From assembly GCA_964546285.1 (NCBI GenBank), contig CAZJJK010000072.1, positions 1 through 17,000 of the forward strand: 17,000 nucleotides of DNA. Direction: 5' to 3'. The translations under genes were made by a program, and so were the position numbers. Below the pieces are notes generated by a model. It saw only the letters and a list, made by a program, of their open reading frames with translations, was not told the DNA's origin and did not search any database. Shown piece by piece: positions 6,343 to 13,053 of the stretch; positions within the stretch are counted from its first letter, which is position 1, and each line of letters opens with the position of its first letter. This DNA comes from CAZJJK01 sp964546285. GTDB taxonomy: Bacteria > Spirochaetota > Spirochaetia > Treponematales > Breznakiellaceae.

Positions 6343-8151
6343 TTGCATCAACGCCATAGTATTCTACGCGGCCTCGCGGTCGCCGCCGCTATTTGTTTGC
6401 TTTTCGCCTGCGAGAATCCTTCAGGAGCTTCGCCCGACGATAATGGAGGAGACAACCAGAACCTTTCCGCGCCGACCGTGTCGGCCACAGCGGTATCCTC
6501 CGCATCGATCACCATTTCCTGGTCTTCTGTTTCTGAAGCGACGGGATATACTATTTACCGTTCAGATAGCGCGACGGGCCCCTTTACGGTGCGGGCATCT
6601 AACCAACAGGGGAACGAGTATACCGATTCCGCTCTGACCGCGTCCACAACCTATTTTTACAAGGTTTCAGCCGTCGCGGATGAAGAAGAGGGGGTATTGT
6701 CTGACCTTGTATCGGCCACAACCCAAGCGACGCCCACAACACCGACCATAGGACTGTCGCCCGCAAACCTTTCTTTCAGCGCGACAGTCGGAGCCTCAAG
6801 CCCTTCGGCCAAAACTGTAAGCGTATCTAACATCGGAACAGGAAGCCTCAGGGGGCTGTCTGTCAGTGTACACTATTCGAACGGTTCAGGATGGCTTACG
6901 GCCAGTCTATCCTCTTCAAGCGCCCCCTCTACCCTGACGGTGAGACCGCAAATAAACGCGTTAGCCGCGGGCACATATAGCGCAAGCGTCCGGATTTCGT
7001 CCTCGATCACCGGAGTAGTCAATAAATCCATAGGAGTCAGCCTTACGGTTTCCGCGCCCACCGCTTACACGCTGACTACCACCGTCAACCCGAGCGGGTC
7101 GGGAAGCGTGACCCGGAATCCGAATTATTCCAGCTACGCTTCTGGTACAGGTGTAACCGTGACCGCGAACCCCGGTTCCGGTTATATTTTCAGCTCATGG
7201 AGCGGCGCCGCGACAGGATCAACCAATCCAATAACGGTCACAATGAACTCAAACAAAACTCTGACAGCTAATTTCACGGCGGCGTCAGTCGGACCGACCA
7301 TATCCGCGCCATCGTCGGCGAGTTCAAGCTTCCAAGTTAACTTGAGCTACGCGTGGCCAAGCAGCCATGCTACCACCGACCGTTACGAACTTGAAGCTTC
7401 TTACTACCAGTCCTCTGGATATTCTCTAGTAGTCGCAGGCGCCAACGGGGTCCGAACAAGTCCCATACCATTTTATTTGACCCCGGACGCGTCCGATATC
7501 GGCAAGACTATCTATTTGAGAGCAAGAGTCCGGAGCAACGGAAGCTACAGCCCTTACAGCCAAGTGAAAACGGTCACGGTGCCTAATCTCAAGATGTACC
7601 TAGTAGCCGACGCCGACAATACGGTGATCTACAACAGCGCCAACACGGCCCCCCAGAACACGGTCTATCCAAACGGCGATATCTCGGTCGGGACGAATTA
7701 TTTCTACAACGCGTTTTCCTACGAATACCTAAACGGCGCTGCCGCCATCCGCTTCTCGGATCTCACCACGTATATCTACGGAAAGACGATCACAAAAGCG
7801 ACCCTTATCTTTCAGGTGAATAGTCTTCCCGGCGCTTTCGACGGGAGCTACGCGGTCAACGCCCTGGCAGGGAGCTGGAGTCCTTCCACTCTCACGTACA
7901 ACAACTGCCCGGACTACTACACTAGCAACACGGCGACAAAGAATGCTCCAACTAGCTCCGCCGTCCCGTGGAGCTTCGATGTAACCGGTATTGTACGGGC
8001 CTGGGCCGCGGGAACCTGGACTAATAACGGGTTCTATCTTCGCGACGCGAATATCTCCGCGCCGGGCAGCGAGTGCTACAGAGGCATCGACCTTTTATCG
8101 GTTGAAAGCGGCGTGGACTTCGCTCCTCGCCTCTACCTGGAGGTCAACTAA
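6343..8151 (+). CDS. Multidomain surface lipoprotein with DNRLRE domain
   Basis: A 602-residue protein starting at TTG 6343, chosen because GGGAGG lies six bases upstream and a signal peptide then starts directly (MHQRHS); the frame continues upstream to an ATG at 6292 without a ribosome site. The signal ends in LLFAC, giving lipidated Cys23. Domains in order: fibronectin type III (about 42-127), a BACON-like Ig domain (about 135-237), a divergent InlB B-repeat domain (about 241-312, with SGSGSVTRNPN and FSSWSG), another Ig-like domain (about 318-415), and a C-terminal DNRLRE/CBM96-like domain (about 417-602, with ATLIFQV, W.PSTLTYNNCP, FDVTGIVRAWAAGTWTNNGF and APRLYLEV). DNRLRE modules bind acidic polysaccharide or cap secreted enzymes. 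No catalytic domain is seen, so a surface carbohydrate-binding role beside the GH44-like enzyme is inferred. Confidence 0.8.
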   Translation: MHQRHSILRGLAVAAAICLLFACENPSGASPDDNGGDNQNLSAPTVSATAVSSASITISWSSVSEATGYTIYRSDSATGPFTVRASNQQGNEYTDSALTASTTYFYKVSAVADEEEGVLSDLVSATTQATPTTPTIGLSPANLSFSATVGASSPSAKTVSVSNIGTGSLRGLSVSVHYSNGSGWLTASLSSSSAPSTLTVRPQINALAAGTYSASVRISSSITGVVNKSIGVSLTVSAPTAYTLTTTVNPSGSGSVTRNPNYSSYASGTGVTVTANPGSGYIFSSWSGAATGSTNPITVTMNSNKTLTANFTAASVGPTISAPSSASSSFQVNLSYAWPSSHATTDRYELEASYYQSSGYSLVVAGANGVRTSPIPFYLTPDASDIGKTIYLRARVRSNGSYSPYSQVKTVTVPNLKMYLVADADNTVIYNSANTAPQNTVYPNGDISVGTNYFYNAFSYEYLNGAAAIRFSDLTTYIYGKTITKATLIFQVNSLPGAFDGSYAVNALAGSWSPSTLTYNNCPDYYTSNTATKNAPTSSAVPWSFDVTGIVRAWAAGTWTNNGFYLRDANISAPGSECYRGIDLLSVESGVDFAPRLYLEVN

Positions 8152-8162
8152 TCTGAGGATAA

Positions 8163-8193
8163 GCCAAGGGGGGCATCGTTAGCCCCCCTTGGC
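8163..8193 (+). terminator. Strong hairpin terminator
   Basis: A perfect 12-bp stem, GCCAAGGGGGGC (8163-8174) with GCCCCCCTTGGC (8182-8193), and a seven-base loop, 11 bases past the DNRLRE gene stop. The trailing sequence ATCTTCTC is only modestly T-rich. Confidence 0.8.
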
Positions 8194-8336
8194 ATCTTCT
8201 CGAAAACCGAGCTGGCTCGTCCCGTGACTTCGAAATCCAGAAACGGCTTAATCGCTGACTAGATAGCTTGGAGGGGCATCCTGGCCTAGCATAACTTAAT
8301 TGCGTTCTTACTTCCAAGACGATACCAGAAAGCTAT

Positions 8337-8666
8337 ATTACTGTTGCCAATTTTGTTGCGGCTTGTCTCTGTCCATTTCTTAAAGAAGTAATCACTAAAC
8401 TGAAAAAAATTGCGCGCGATCCGTTACCAGCGGTTTATCCGTATATAGTAAATACACTTTAGACCATGTGAGATACTTTAGGGCTCATAAGCGATCTAGT
8501 CATAATATGCTATTAAGCTCAGACGACTTTATACTAGTCTAGAAGGGGACAGAAAAGAACTCAATCGCGCTGGTTCCGCCTCACGACCCTCAAATGAATT
8601 TATGTAAAGCTCCACAAAATATGAAGAAACTACTTAAGCATCTTCAACAAAATTGACAGCAGTATT
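8337..8666. mobile_element. 330-bp MITE-like element, copy 1
   Basis: The ends are 22-bp inverted repeats at 8337-8358 and 8645-8666, matching at 19 of 22 positions, with the core TACTGYTRYCAATTTTGTTG. The length equals copy 2 at 12208-12537 exactly, and the interior aligns with the reverse complement of copy 2: 8544-8625 matches 12331-12250 at about 52 of 82 positions with no gap, and 8339-8392 matches about 70% of the other end. Similarity stops at the inverted repeats. Flanking nine-mers GAAAGCTAT (8328-8336) and GAAGATTTT (8667-8675) agree at only 6 of 9, so any target duplication has decayed. There is no open frame large enough for a transposase; mobilisation would need one in trans. Confidence 0.7.
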
Positions 8667-8990
8667 GAAGATTTTCAGAAGAATAATGAAAAGTCTCGCG
8701 CCATCACAAAAGCTTGGCAAACGGCCTATCCGGCGACCCCTCTTTTAGCGCTCCAAAAACGCGTCAAGGCCCTCTTGGCTACGGTTTTACATATAAGGCC
8801 GCTTAGTTCCTTTCCCTAATCGGTATACAAAGCGAGGCTCTCCATCCATATATCCAAACTATCGTAGTATACTCTTGAAGTATTCTATACCAAAGAAAAG
8901 ATTCAGAGAAAGCCTTGAAATGACGCTCCACTGGAACGCTCGCCAAGATCGAAGCTAGGCTTTGGATTGGCCTGGCGCCAATGAGCTAGT
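8667..8990. other. Spacer with no gene seen
   Basis: Between element copy 1 and the small membrane protein gene, both strands carry stops in all frames at intervals typical of non-coding or decayed DNA. I see no tRNA-like cloverleaf, convincing promoter pair or terminator. Confidence 0.4.
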
Positions 8991-9197
8991 TTATTTCTTC
9001 ATCCGCGCCAAGAGAGCAGGGATGCCGACAATGGCCGCGCCCAGCGTAAAGCCGAAGACCAGGATCAGCCAAAAACCGGCTTGAGTCGGCTTTGACGCGA
9101 TACGGTCGCTAAAAACCAACAAGGACGAGAATGACACCAAGACGACAGCACAGAGGGCGACGATTCTGGAAACGGGCGATTTGCCCTTATCCGTCAT
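8991..9197 (-). CDS. Small two-helix membrane protein
   Basis: A 68-residue protein: short basic cytoplasmic start (MTDKGKSPVSR), a first membrane helix at about 11-30, a loop containing SDRIASKPTQ, a second helix at about 42-63 and a basic tail (ARMKK). I recognise no family. The start is ATG at 9195-9197 with GGAGG five bases upstream; the frame also allows a TTG at 9207 that would overlap the ribosome site. It is divergent from the P-type ATPase and shares its promoter region, so it could be a small accessory or regulator of that pump, but this is only position-based. Confidence 0.6.
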   Translation of the reverse strand: MTDKGKSPVSRIVALCAVVLVSFSSLLVFSDRIASKPTQAGFWLILVFGFTLGAAIVGIPALLARMKK

Positions 9198-9223
9198 AAC
9201 AGCCTCCAACGCGAAGATGCCTT

Positions 9224-9251
9224 ATGATATAATGCCGATGCGTGACGTCAA
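9224..9251 (-). promoter_or_regulatory. Promoter of the small membrane protein gene
   Basis: On the minus strand TTGACG (9246-9251) and TATCAT (9224-9229) are spaced by 16 bases and would start transcription about 10-15 bases ahead of the GGAGG at 9202-9206. An extended -10 TGATATAAT at 9225-9233 on the plus strand overlaps it and could instead fire toward the ATPase. Confidence 0.45.
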
Positions 9252-9272
9252 GCGGTTTTTTTGTCACGCTTG
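9240..9272. promoter_or_regulatory. Overlapping dyads at the divergent promoter
   Basis: GCGTGAC (9240-9246) pairs with GTCACGC (9263-9269), while CAAGCG (9249-9254) pairs with CGCTTG (9267-9272). The two stems share bases and exclude each other. The intervening TGACGTCA (9243-9250) is itself palindromic and a seven-T run lies inside. The site overlaps the minus-strand -35 box, so it may be an operator, or a switchable leader hairpin for plus-strand transcripts. Confidence 0.4.
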
Positions 9273-9446
9273 GCCGTATAGACTAGAGCGATCGCGAGGA
9301 CCAGCCGCTCGACCTTGGTATCCACTTTTATCCCTGACGATAGTCAGGCGCGAATACAGGCGTAACTAGCCACGCCAGGTTGATTGACAATAAGGAGCGC
9401 AAATTCTAGCATTTAGCGACATGGCAACGATTCTTAGGAGGAAAGC

Positions 9447-12140
9447 GTGACAAATTACCATACTCTTGGGCAGGAACCTTGGCACGCCCGGTCAACTGAA
9501 GCTGTCCAAATCGCTTTCCAGAGCGGGAAGGAGGGGCTTTCTCCCCAGGAAGCTGAAAGACGCTTAAAGGATCATGGTACTAATGTGTTGAGTACGGGGA
9601 AAGGTACTTCTCCCATCATAATATTCCTTAAACAGCTCAAGAGCCCCCTCATCTATCTTCTGGCGGCCGCTGCCCTGGTATCTCTTTTTACTTCCCATGT
9701 GGCCGATGCCGCGGTGATAGGGGCGGTCATACTGCTCAATACCCTTTTGGGCTTTGTCCAGGAGTATAGAGCCGAAGAAGCCTTACAAGCGCTCAAAAAG
9801 ATGACCGAACCCAGAGCACGGGTACTGCGCGAGGGAAAGCTCCAGTGGATAGCCGCAACAGCTCTGGTCCCCGGAGATATCATGGTTTTGGAAACGGGGG
9901 ATAGGGTGGCCGCCGATGCTCGGATCATTCAGCGTACCGACCTTGAGATAGATGAATCCATCCTGACCGGTGAATCGGAGCCGGTCATGAAGAAGACTGA
10001 AGGGGTGGATGAAAAGGCCGCCCTAGGCGACCGGGTTAGCATGGTTTGGGCTTCCACCTCCGTTACCGCCGGCCGGGGACAGGCGGTAGTTACCGCTACG
10101 GGTATGGATAGTCAGCTAGGTAAGATAGCTGGGCAGGTACAAGCCGCGGGGGATGAGGAAACACCCCTGCAGAAGCGGATGAGTAAACTGGGCTTATACC
10201 TGGGGCTAGCCGGATTGGGTTTTGCCGCCCTTGTCTTCCTTATCGGGGTGCTCACGGGCTATGAGGTTTTCGAGATGATCCTCTTCTCCGTGGCGGTCGC
10301 TGTTTCGGCCATCCCTGAAGGGCTACCCGCTGTCATCAGCGTTACCCTGGCCCTGGGGGTCAAACGGATGGCCGCCCGAAAAGCTGTTATCAGAAGTCTT
10401 CCCGCGGTGGAAACCTTAGGCTCCACCACGGTTATCTGCAGCGATAAAACCGGTACAATCACCCGTAACGAGATGACCGTCACCAGGATAGTAGCTGGCA
10501 AGGGTGAATATTCAGTATCCGGGGACGGGTATTCCCTGGAAGGAGCTATAAGTTCAGATGAAGTGGAGGACTCAAAGGCCCTCGCGCTACTGCAACGTAT
10601 TGGCGTCCTGGCCAACAATGCTAAGGTCCAATGGGATAGGGATCAAAGCTTGATAGGAAGCCCCACGGAGAAGGCCATCTTCGCCGCCGCCGGCAAGGGC
10701 TTAAAAGAAGCTATCAGGGAACTTACACAGGTAAAACGGCTGTCGGAGCTCCCCTTTTCCAGCAGCACGAAATACATGGCCGCCCTGGCTCAGGAGGGGG
10801 AAGAGCCGACCCTTTTTGTCAAAGGCGCGCCCGATAGGGTGATCAAGTTCTGCTCCCATATCTATGTGGATGGACAGAAGCGGGCCTTGGATGAAGAAAC
10901 CCGCCGCGCCCTGGAGGAAAAGAACGAAGCCATGGCTTCCGGCGCCCTCAGGGTCATTGCCGGAGCGGTAAAAGTTATGCCTGGGAAAAGCGATATAACG
11001 CGGGAAGATGCCGAGGAGGGTCTTACCTTTGTCGGACTATGGGGCATTATCGACCCGCCCCGGGAGGATGCCATTGAGGCTATCAAGAAAGCCAAAGCCG
11101 CGGGCATCCGAGTGGTGATGATCACCGGCGACCATGCCGTGACCGCTTCCGCCATAGCTTGGCGAGTGGGTATAGCCCCAGAGGGGAGCCGCGCCGTCAC
11201 GGGTCCCCAGATAGACAGTATGGACGACCAGGCGCTGGTTAAGGCCGCCTTCGATATTGGGGTTTTTGCCAGGGTTTCCCCGGAACATAAGCTCAAGATA
11301 CTGCGTGCCCTTAAGGGGCATGGCGAAATTGTGGCCATGACCGGCGACGGGGTAAATGACGCGCCAGCCTTAAAGGGGGCGGACATTGGGGTTGCCATGG
11401 GCATCACGGGAACCGAAGTCGCCAAAGGCGCATCGGATATGGTTCTAATGGACGATGATTTTGCCACCATCGTTCACGCGGTCGAGGAAGGCCGGGGGAT
11501 CTTCAACAATCTGCGTCGGGTTATTTTCTTCCTTCTGGCCACCAACTTAGGTGAGATCCTTACTCTAGCGGCGGGTCTTATCCTCGGTCTGCCCCTCCCC
11601 CTGACGGCGATCATGGTTCTCTGGATCAACTTAGCCACCGATGGCGCTTGTACCATCCCCCTGGGGGTGGAGCCTCGGCATGGCGACTTGCTCCGAGATA
11701 CCCCAAGGGATCCTAAGGAGTCGGTGATTACCGGAAGCATCCTTTTCCGATTAGTCATCCTATCCCTAGTCATGATGCTGGGCACCATACTCATGTACCG
11801 TTATGAGCTTTCCGCGGGATCGCTGGAGCATGCCCGGACTATGGCCTTTACCACTCTGGCGGTTTTTCAATGGTTCCAGGCCTTGAACGCCCGTTCCAGT
11901 TCCGCCTCGATCTTTAAGCTTAGCTTCTTCTCCAATCCTTCCTTGCTTGTAGGCATCGGCGTCGCGGCTATATTACAGCTATTAGTCATTCATACCCCCA
12001 TGGGCGAACAAATCTTCGGAACCGTTCCTATCAGTATTCTTGACTGGCTGCTTATACTTGGAGTCTGCGCTTCCATCACGCTTGTGGATGAATTGTTTAA
12101 GCTATTTGATAGAAAAAGCGAGGATCGCGCACAACGCTAG
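9447..12140 (+). CDS. P-type Ca2+-transporting ATPase (P2A type)
   Basis: An 897-residue P2-type cation pump of normal length. It has the N-terminal cation-ATPase domain (about 10-78), actuator TGES at 174-177, phosphorylated Asp333 in CSDKTGT, nucleotide-binding KGAPDR at 459-464, DPPR at 536-539, TGDH at 560-563 and hinge TGDGVNDAP at 632-640. Ten membrane helices can be placed, six in the C-terminal third. Ca2+ ligands known from SERCA are kept: PEGLP in M4 (Glu291), NLGE in M5 (Asn700, Glu703) and NxxTD in M6 (Asn728, Thr731, Asp732). The M8 Glu position aligns with Gln808. These features favour Ca2+ export (possibly Mn2+) over Na+/K+ transport. GTG start with AGGAGG at 9436-9441. It stands alone, bracketed by the two 330-bp elements. 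Confidence 0.92.
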   Translation: MTNYHTLGQEPWHARSTEAVQIAFQSGKEGLSPQEAERRLKDHGTNVLSTGKGTSPIIIFLKQLKSPLIYLLAAAALVSLFTSHVADAAVIGAVILLNTLLGFVQEYRAEEALQALKKMTEPRARVLREGKLQWIAATALVPGDIMVLETGDRVAADARIIQRTDLEIDESILTGESEPVMKKTEGVDEKAALGDRVSMVWASTSVTAGRGQAVVTATGMDSQLGKIAGQVQAAGDEETPLQKRMSKLGLYLGLAGLGFAALVFLIGVLTGYEVFEMILFSVAVAVSAIPEGLPAVISVTLALGVKRMAARKAVIRSLPAVETLGSTTVICSDKTGTITRNEMTVTRIVAGKGEYSVSGDGYSLEGAISSDEVEDSKALALLQRIGVLANNAKVQWDRDQSLIGSPTEKAIFAAAGKGLKEAIRELTQVKRLSELPFSSSTKYMAALAQEGEEPTLFVKGAPDRVIKFCSHIYVDGQKRALDEETRRALEEKNEAMASGALRVIAGAVKVMPGKSDITREDAEEGLTFVGLWGIIDPPREDAIEAIKKAKAAGIRVVMITGDHAVTASAIAWRVGIAPEGSRAVTGPQIDSMDDQALVKAAFDIGVFARVSPEHKLKILRALKGHGEIVAMTGDGVNDAPALKGADIGVAMGITGTEVAKGASDMVLMDDDFATIVHAVEEGRGIFNNLRRVIFFLLATNLGEILTLAAGLILGLPLPLTAIMVLWINLATDGACTIPLGVEPRHGDLLRDTPRDPKESVITGSILFRLVILSLVMMLGTILMYRYELSAGSLEHARTMAFTTLAVFQWFQALNARSSSASIFKLSFFSNPSLLVGIGVAAILQLLVIHTPMGEQIFGTVPISILDWLLILGVCASITLVDELFKLFDRKSEDRAQR

Positions 12141-12207
12141 GGTACATGGACAAGAAGAGACGCTTGACTATTAACCGCGGGATCCCCTGGCCTTACCGTA
12201 TCCCTTA

Positions 12208-12537
12208 TATACTGCTACCAATTCTGTTGAAAAAATTAATAAGCGTTTTTTCATATCCGACATGGGTTTATAAAATTTCATTTACAGATCTACAGACAGA
12301 ACCGGCTCTAGCTAGGCCTTTTTTGTCCCCTAATTAATCTGGAGAACCTAACATCCAGGATTGGTTAGCCACATGTTTATGTTGATACAGAGTACTGGAA
12401 GAATAAATGTGGCTTAATACTAAGCTACGAGGCAATTATAAATCTGTACCAAAGGATAGTGTGCGCCTATATAAAAACCGAATTCCTTTTTATATAAATG
12501 AACGGCACTAGGTTGCAACAAAATTGGTAGCAGTACA
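12208..12537. mobile_element. 330-bp MITE-like element, copy 2, with 9-bp target duplication
   Basis: Terminal inverted repeats of 22 bp lie at 12208-12229 and 12516-12537 and match at 20 of 22 positions; the shared core is TACTGCTACCAATTTTGTTG. TATCCCTTA occurs immediately outside on both sides (12199-12207 and 12538-12546), a perfect 9-bp target duplication, which fixes the boundaries. The element is in opposite orientation to copy 1. Inside, AGCCACAT (12367-12374) and ATGTGGCT (12407-12414) form a further inverted repeat. No transposase is encoded. Small open frames that cross its ends are products of the insertion. Confidence 0.8.
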
Positions 12538-12706
12538 TATCCCTTAACCGCCATGGTTTCTAAAAAGCGCTGAAGCGGTCCAAGCCTAAGAAAGCGGAGC
12601 TTGACAGACGAGCCGTCCACATTTAGGCTTATCATATACCGGTGTCTCGGGGAACGGAACGGCAAATGCTGTTTAGTTCATACGCCGAAAGGAAATATAA
12701 TCTAAT

Positions 12707-12949
12707 ATGAATTTAGCTGAGTTTCTTCCATATTTCGGTATGTTGATGGGTTGTGTCGTGGCGCCCGGTATCGTGTTCATCTTTGTGTATCACTTGAGAA
12801 AAAATAAGAACGAGGTGCAGAAATTTTTATATCAGAAAGAAATACTTGAATTGGAACTAAAAAAGGAAGAACTCCGCGTGAAGGCGATAAGCGAAGAAAA
12901 CAAACAGTATGATAGCTTATTGACTGATAAAATCAATCAAACGAAATAA
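12707..12949 (+). CDS. Small membrane protein with coiled-coil tail
   Basis: An 80-residue protein with a single membrane helix at about 9-29 (YFGMLMGCVVAPGIVFIFVY) and a charged helical tail at about 31-75 rich in Glu/Lys with leucine-type spacing, predicted coiled coil facing the cytoplasm. The size and layout recall PspB-like or FtsB-like small proteins, but sequence motifs do not identify either. AAAGGAAA at 12688-12695 is a ribosome site at rather long spacing, and TATAAT at 12696-12701 sits only five bases before the ATG. It is convergent with the caspase-fold gene. A multimeric scaffold role is a guess from architecture. Confidence 0.6.
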   Translation: MNLAEFLPYFGMLMGCVVAPGIVFIFVYHLRKNKNEVQKFLYQKEILELELKKEELRVKAISEENKQYDSLLTDKINQTK

Positions 12950-12977
12950 ACGCGTCAACGCTTCGTTAAGATATTTT
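12940..12977 (+). terminator. Possible terminator between convergent genes
   Basis: AACGAA (12940-12945) can pair with TTCGTT (12962-12967), with an inner GCG/CGC around a TCAA loop and an asymmetric bulge. A TTTTT run follows at 12973-12977. The stem overlaps the last codons of the small membrane protein gene, and the bulge makes it only a moderate candidate. Confidence 0.35.
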
Positions 12978-13053
12978 TCTCCCGCCATAATGGAATGAAT
13001 CGATTAGAACCCTTGAAAGGACTGTCAGATAGCTACGGCCGCTAAAAACCCGA

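Noticed and set aside
8631..8818. About 60 open codons on the plus strand following a TGA
   Set aside because: They run through the right inverted repeat of element copy 1, have no start codon with a ribosome site and show no family similarity.
10259..11794. Long minus-strand open frames
   Set aside because: They are antisense to the ATPase, whose motifs are complete across this region.
12146..12337. 63-codon open frame on the plus strand after the ATPase
   Set aside because: It crosses the left end of element copy 2; its LLPILL stretch is just translated inverted repeat, and there is no good ribosome site.
8337..12537. Composite transposon carrying the ATPase
   Set aside because: The outermost flanking nine-mers differ, and copy 2 has its own perfect target duplication, which indicates separate insertion.
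12420..12665. 81-codon open frame on the minus strand
   Set aside because: It starts with TTG without a ribosome site and its second half lies inside element copy 2. Removing the element gives a different, shorter C-terminus. The stretch FLETMAVKGY faintly recalls DUF2812 but is too short to claim.
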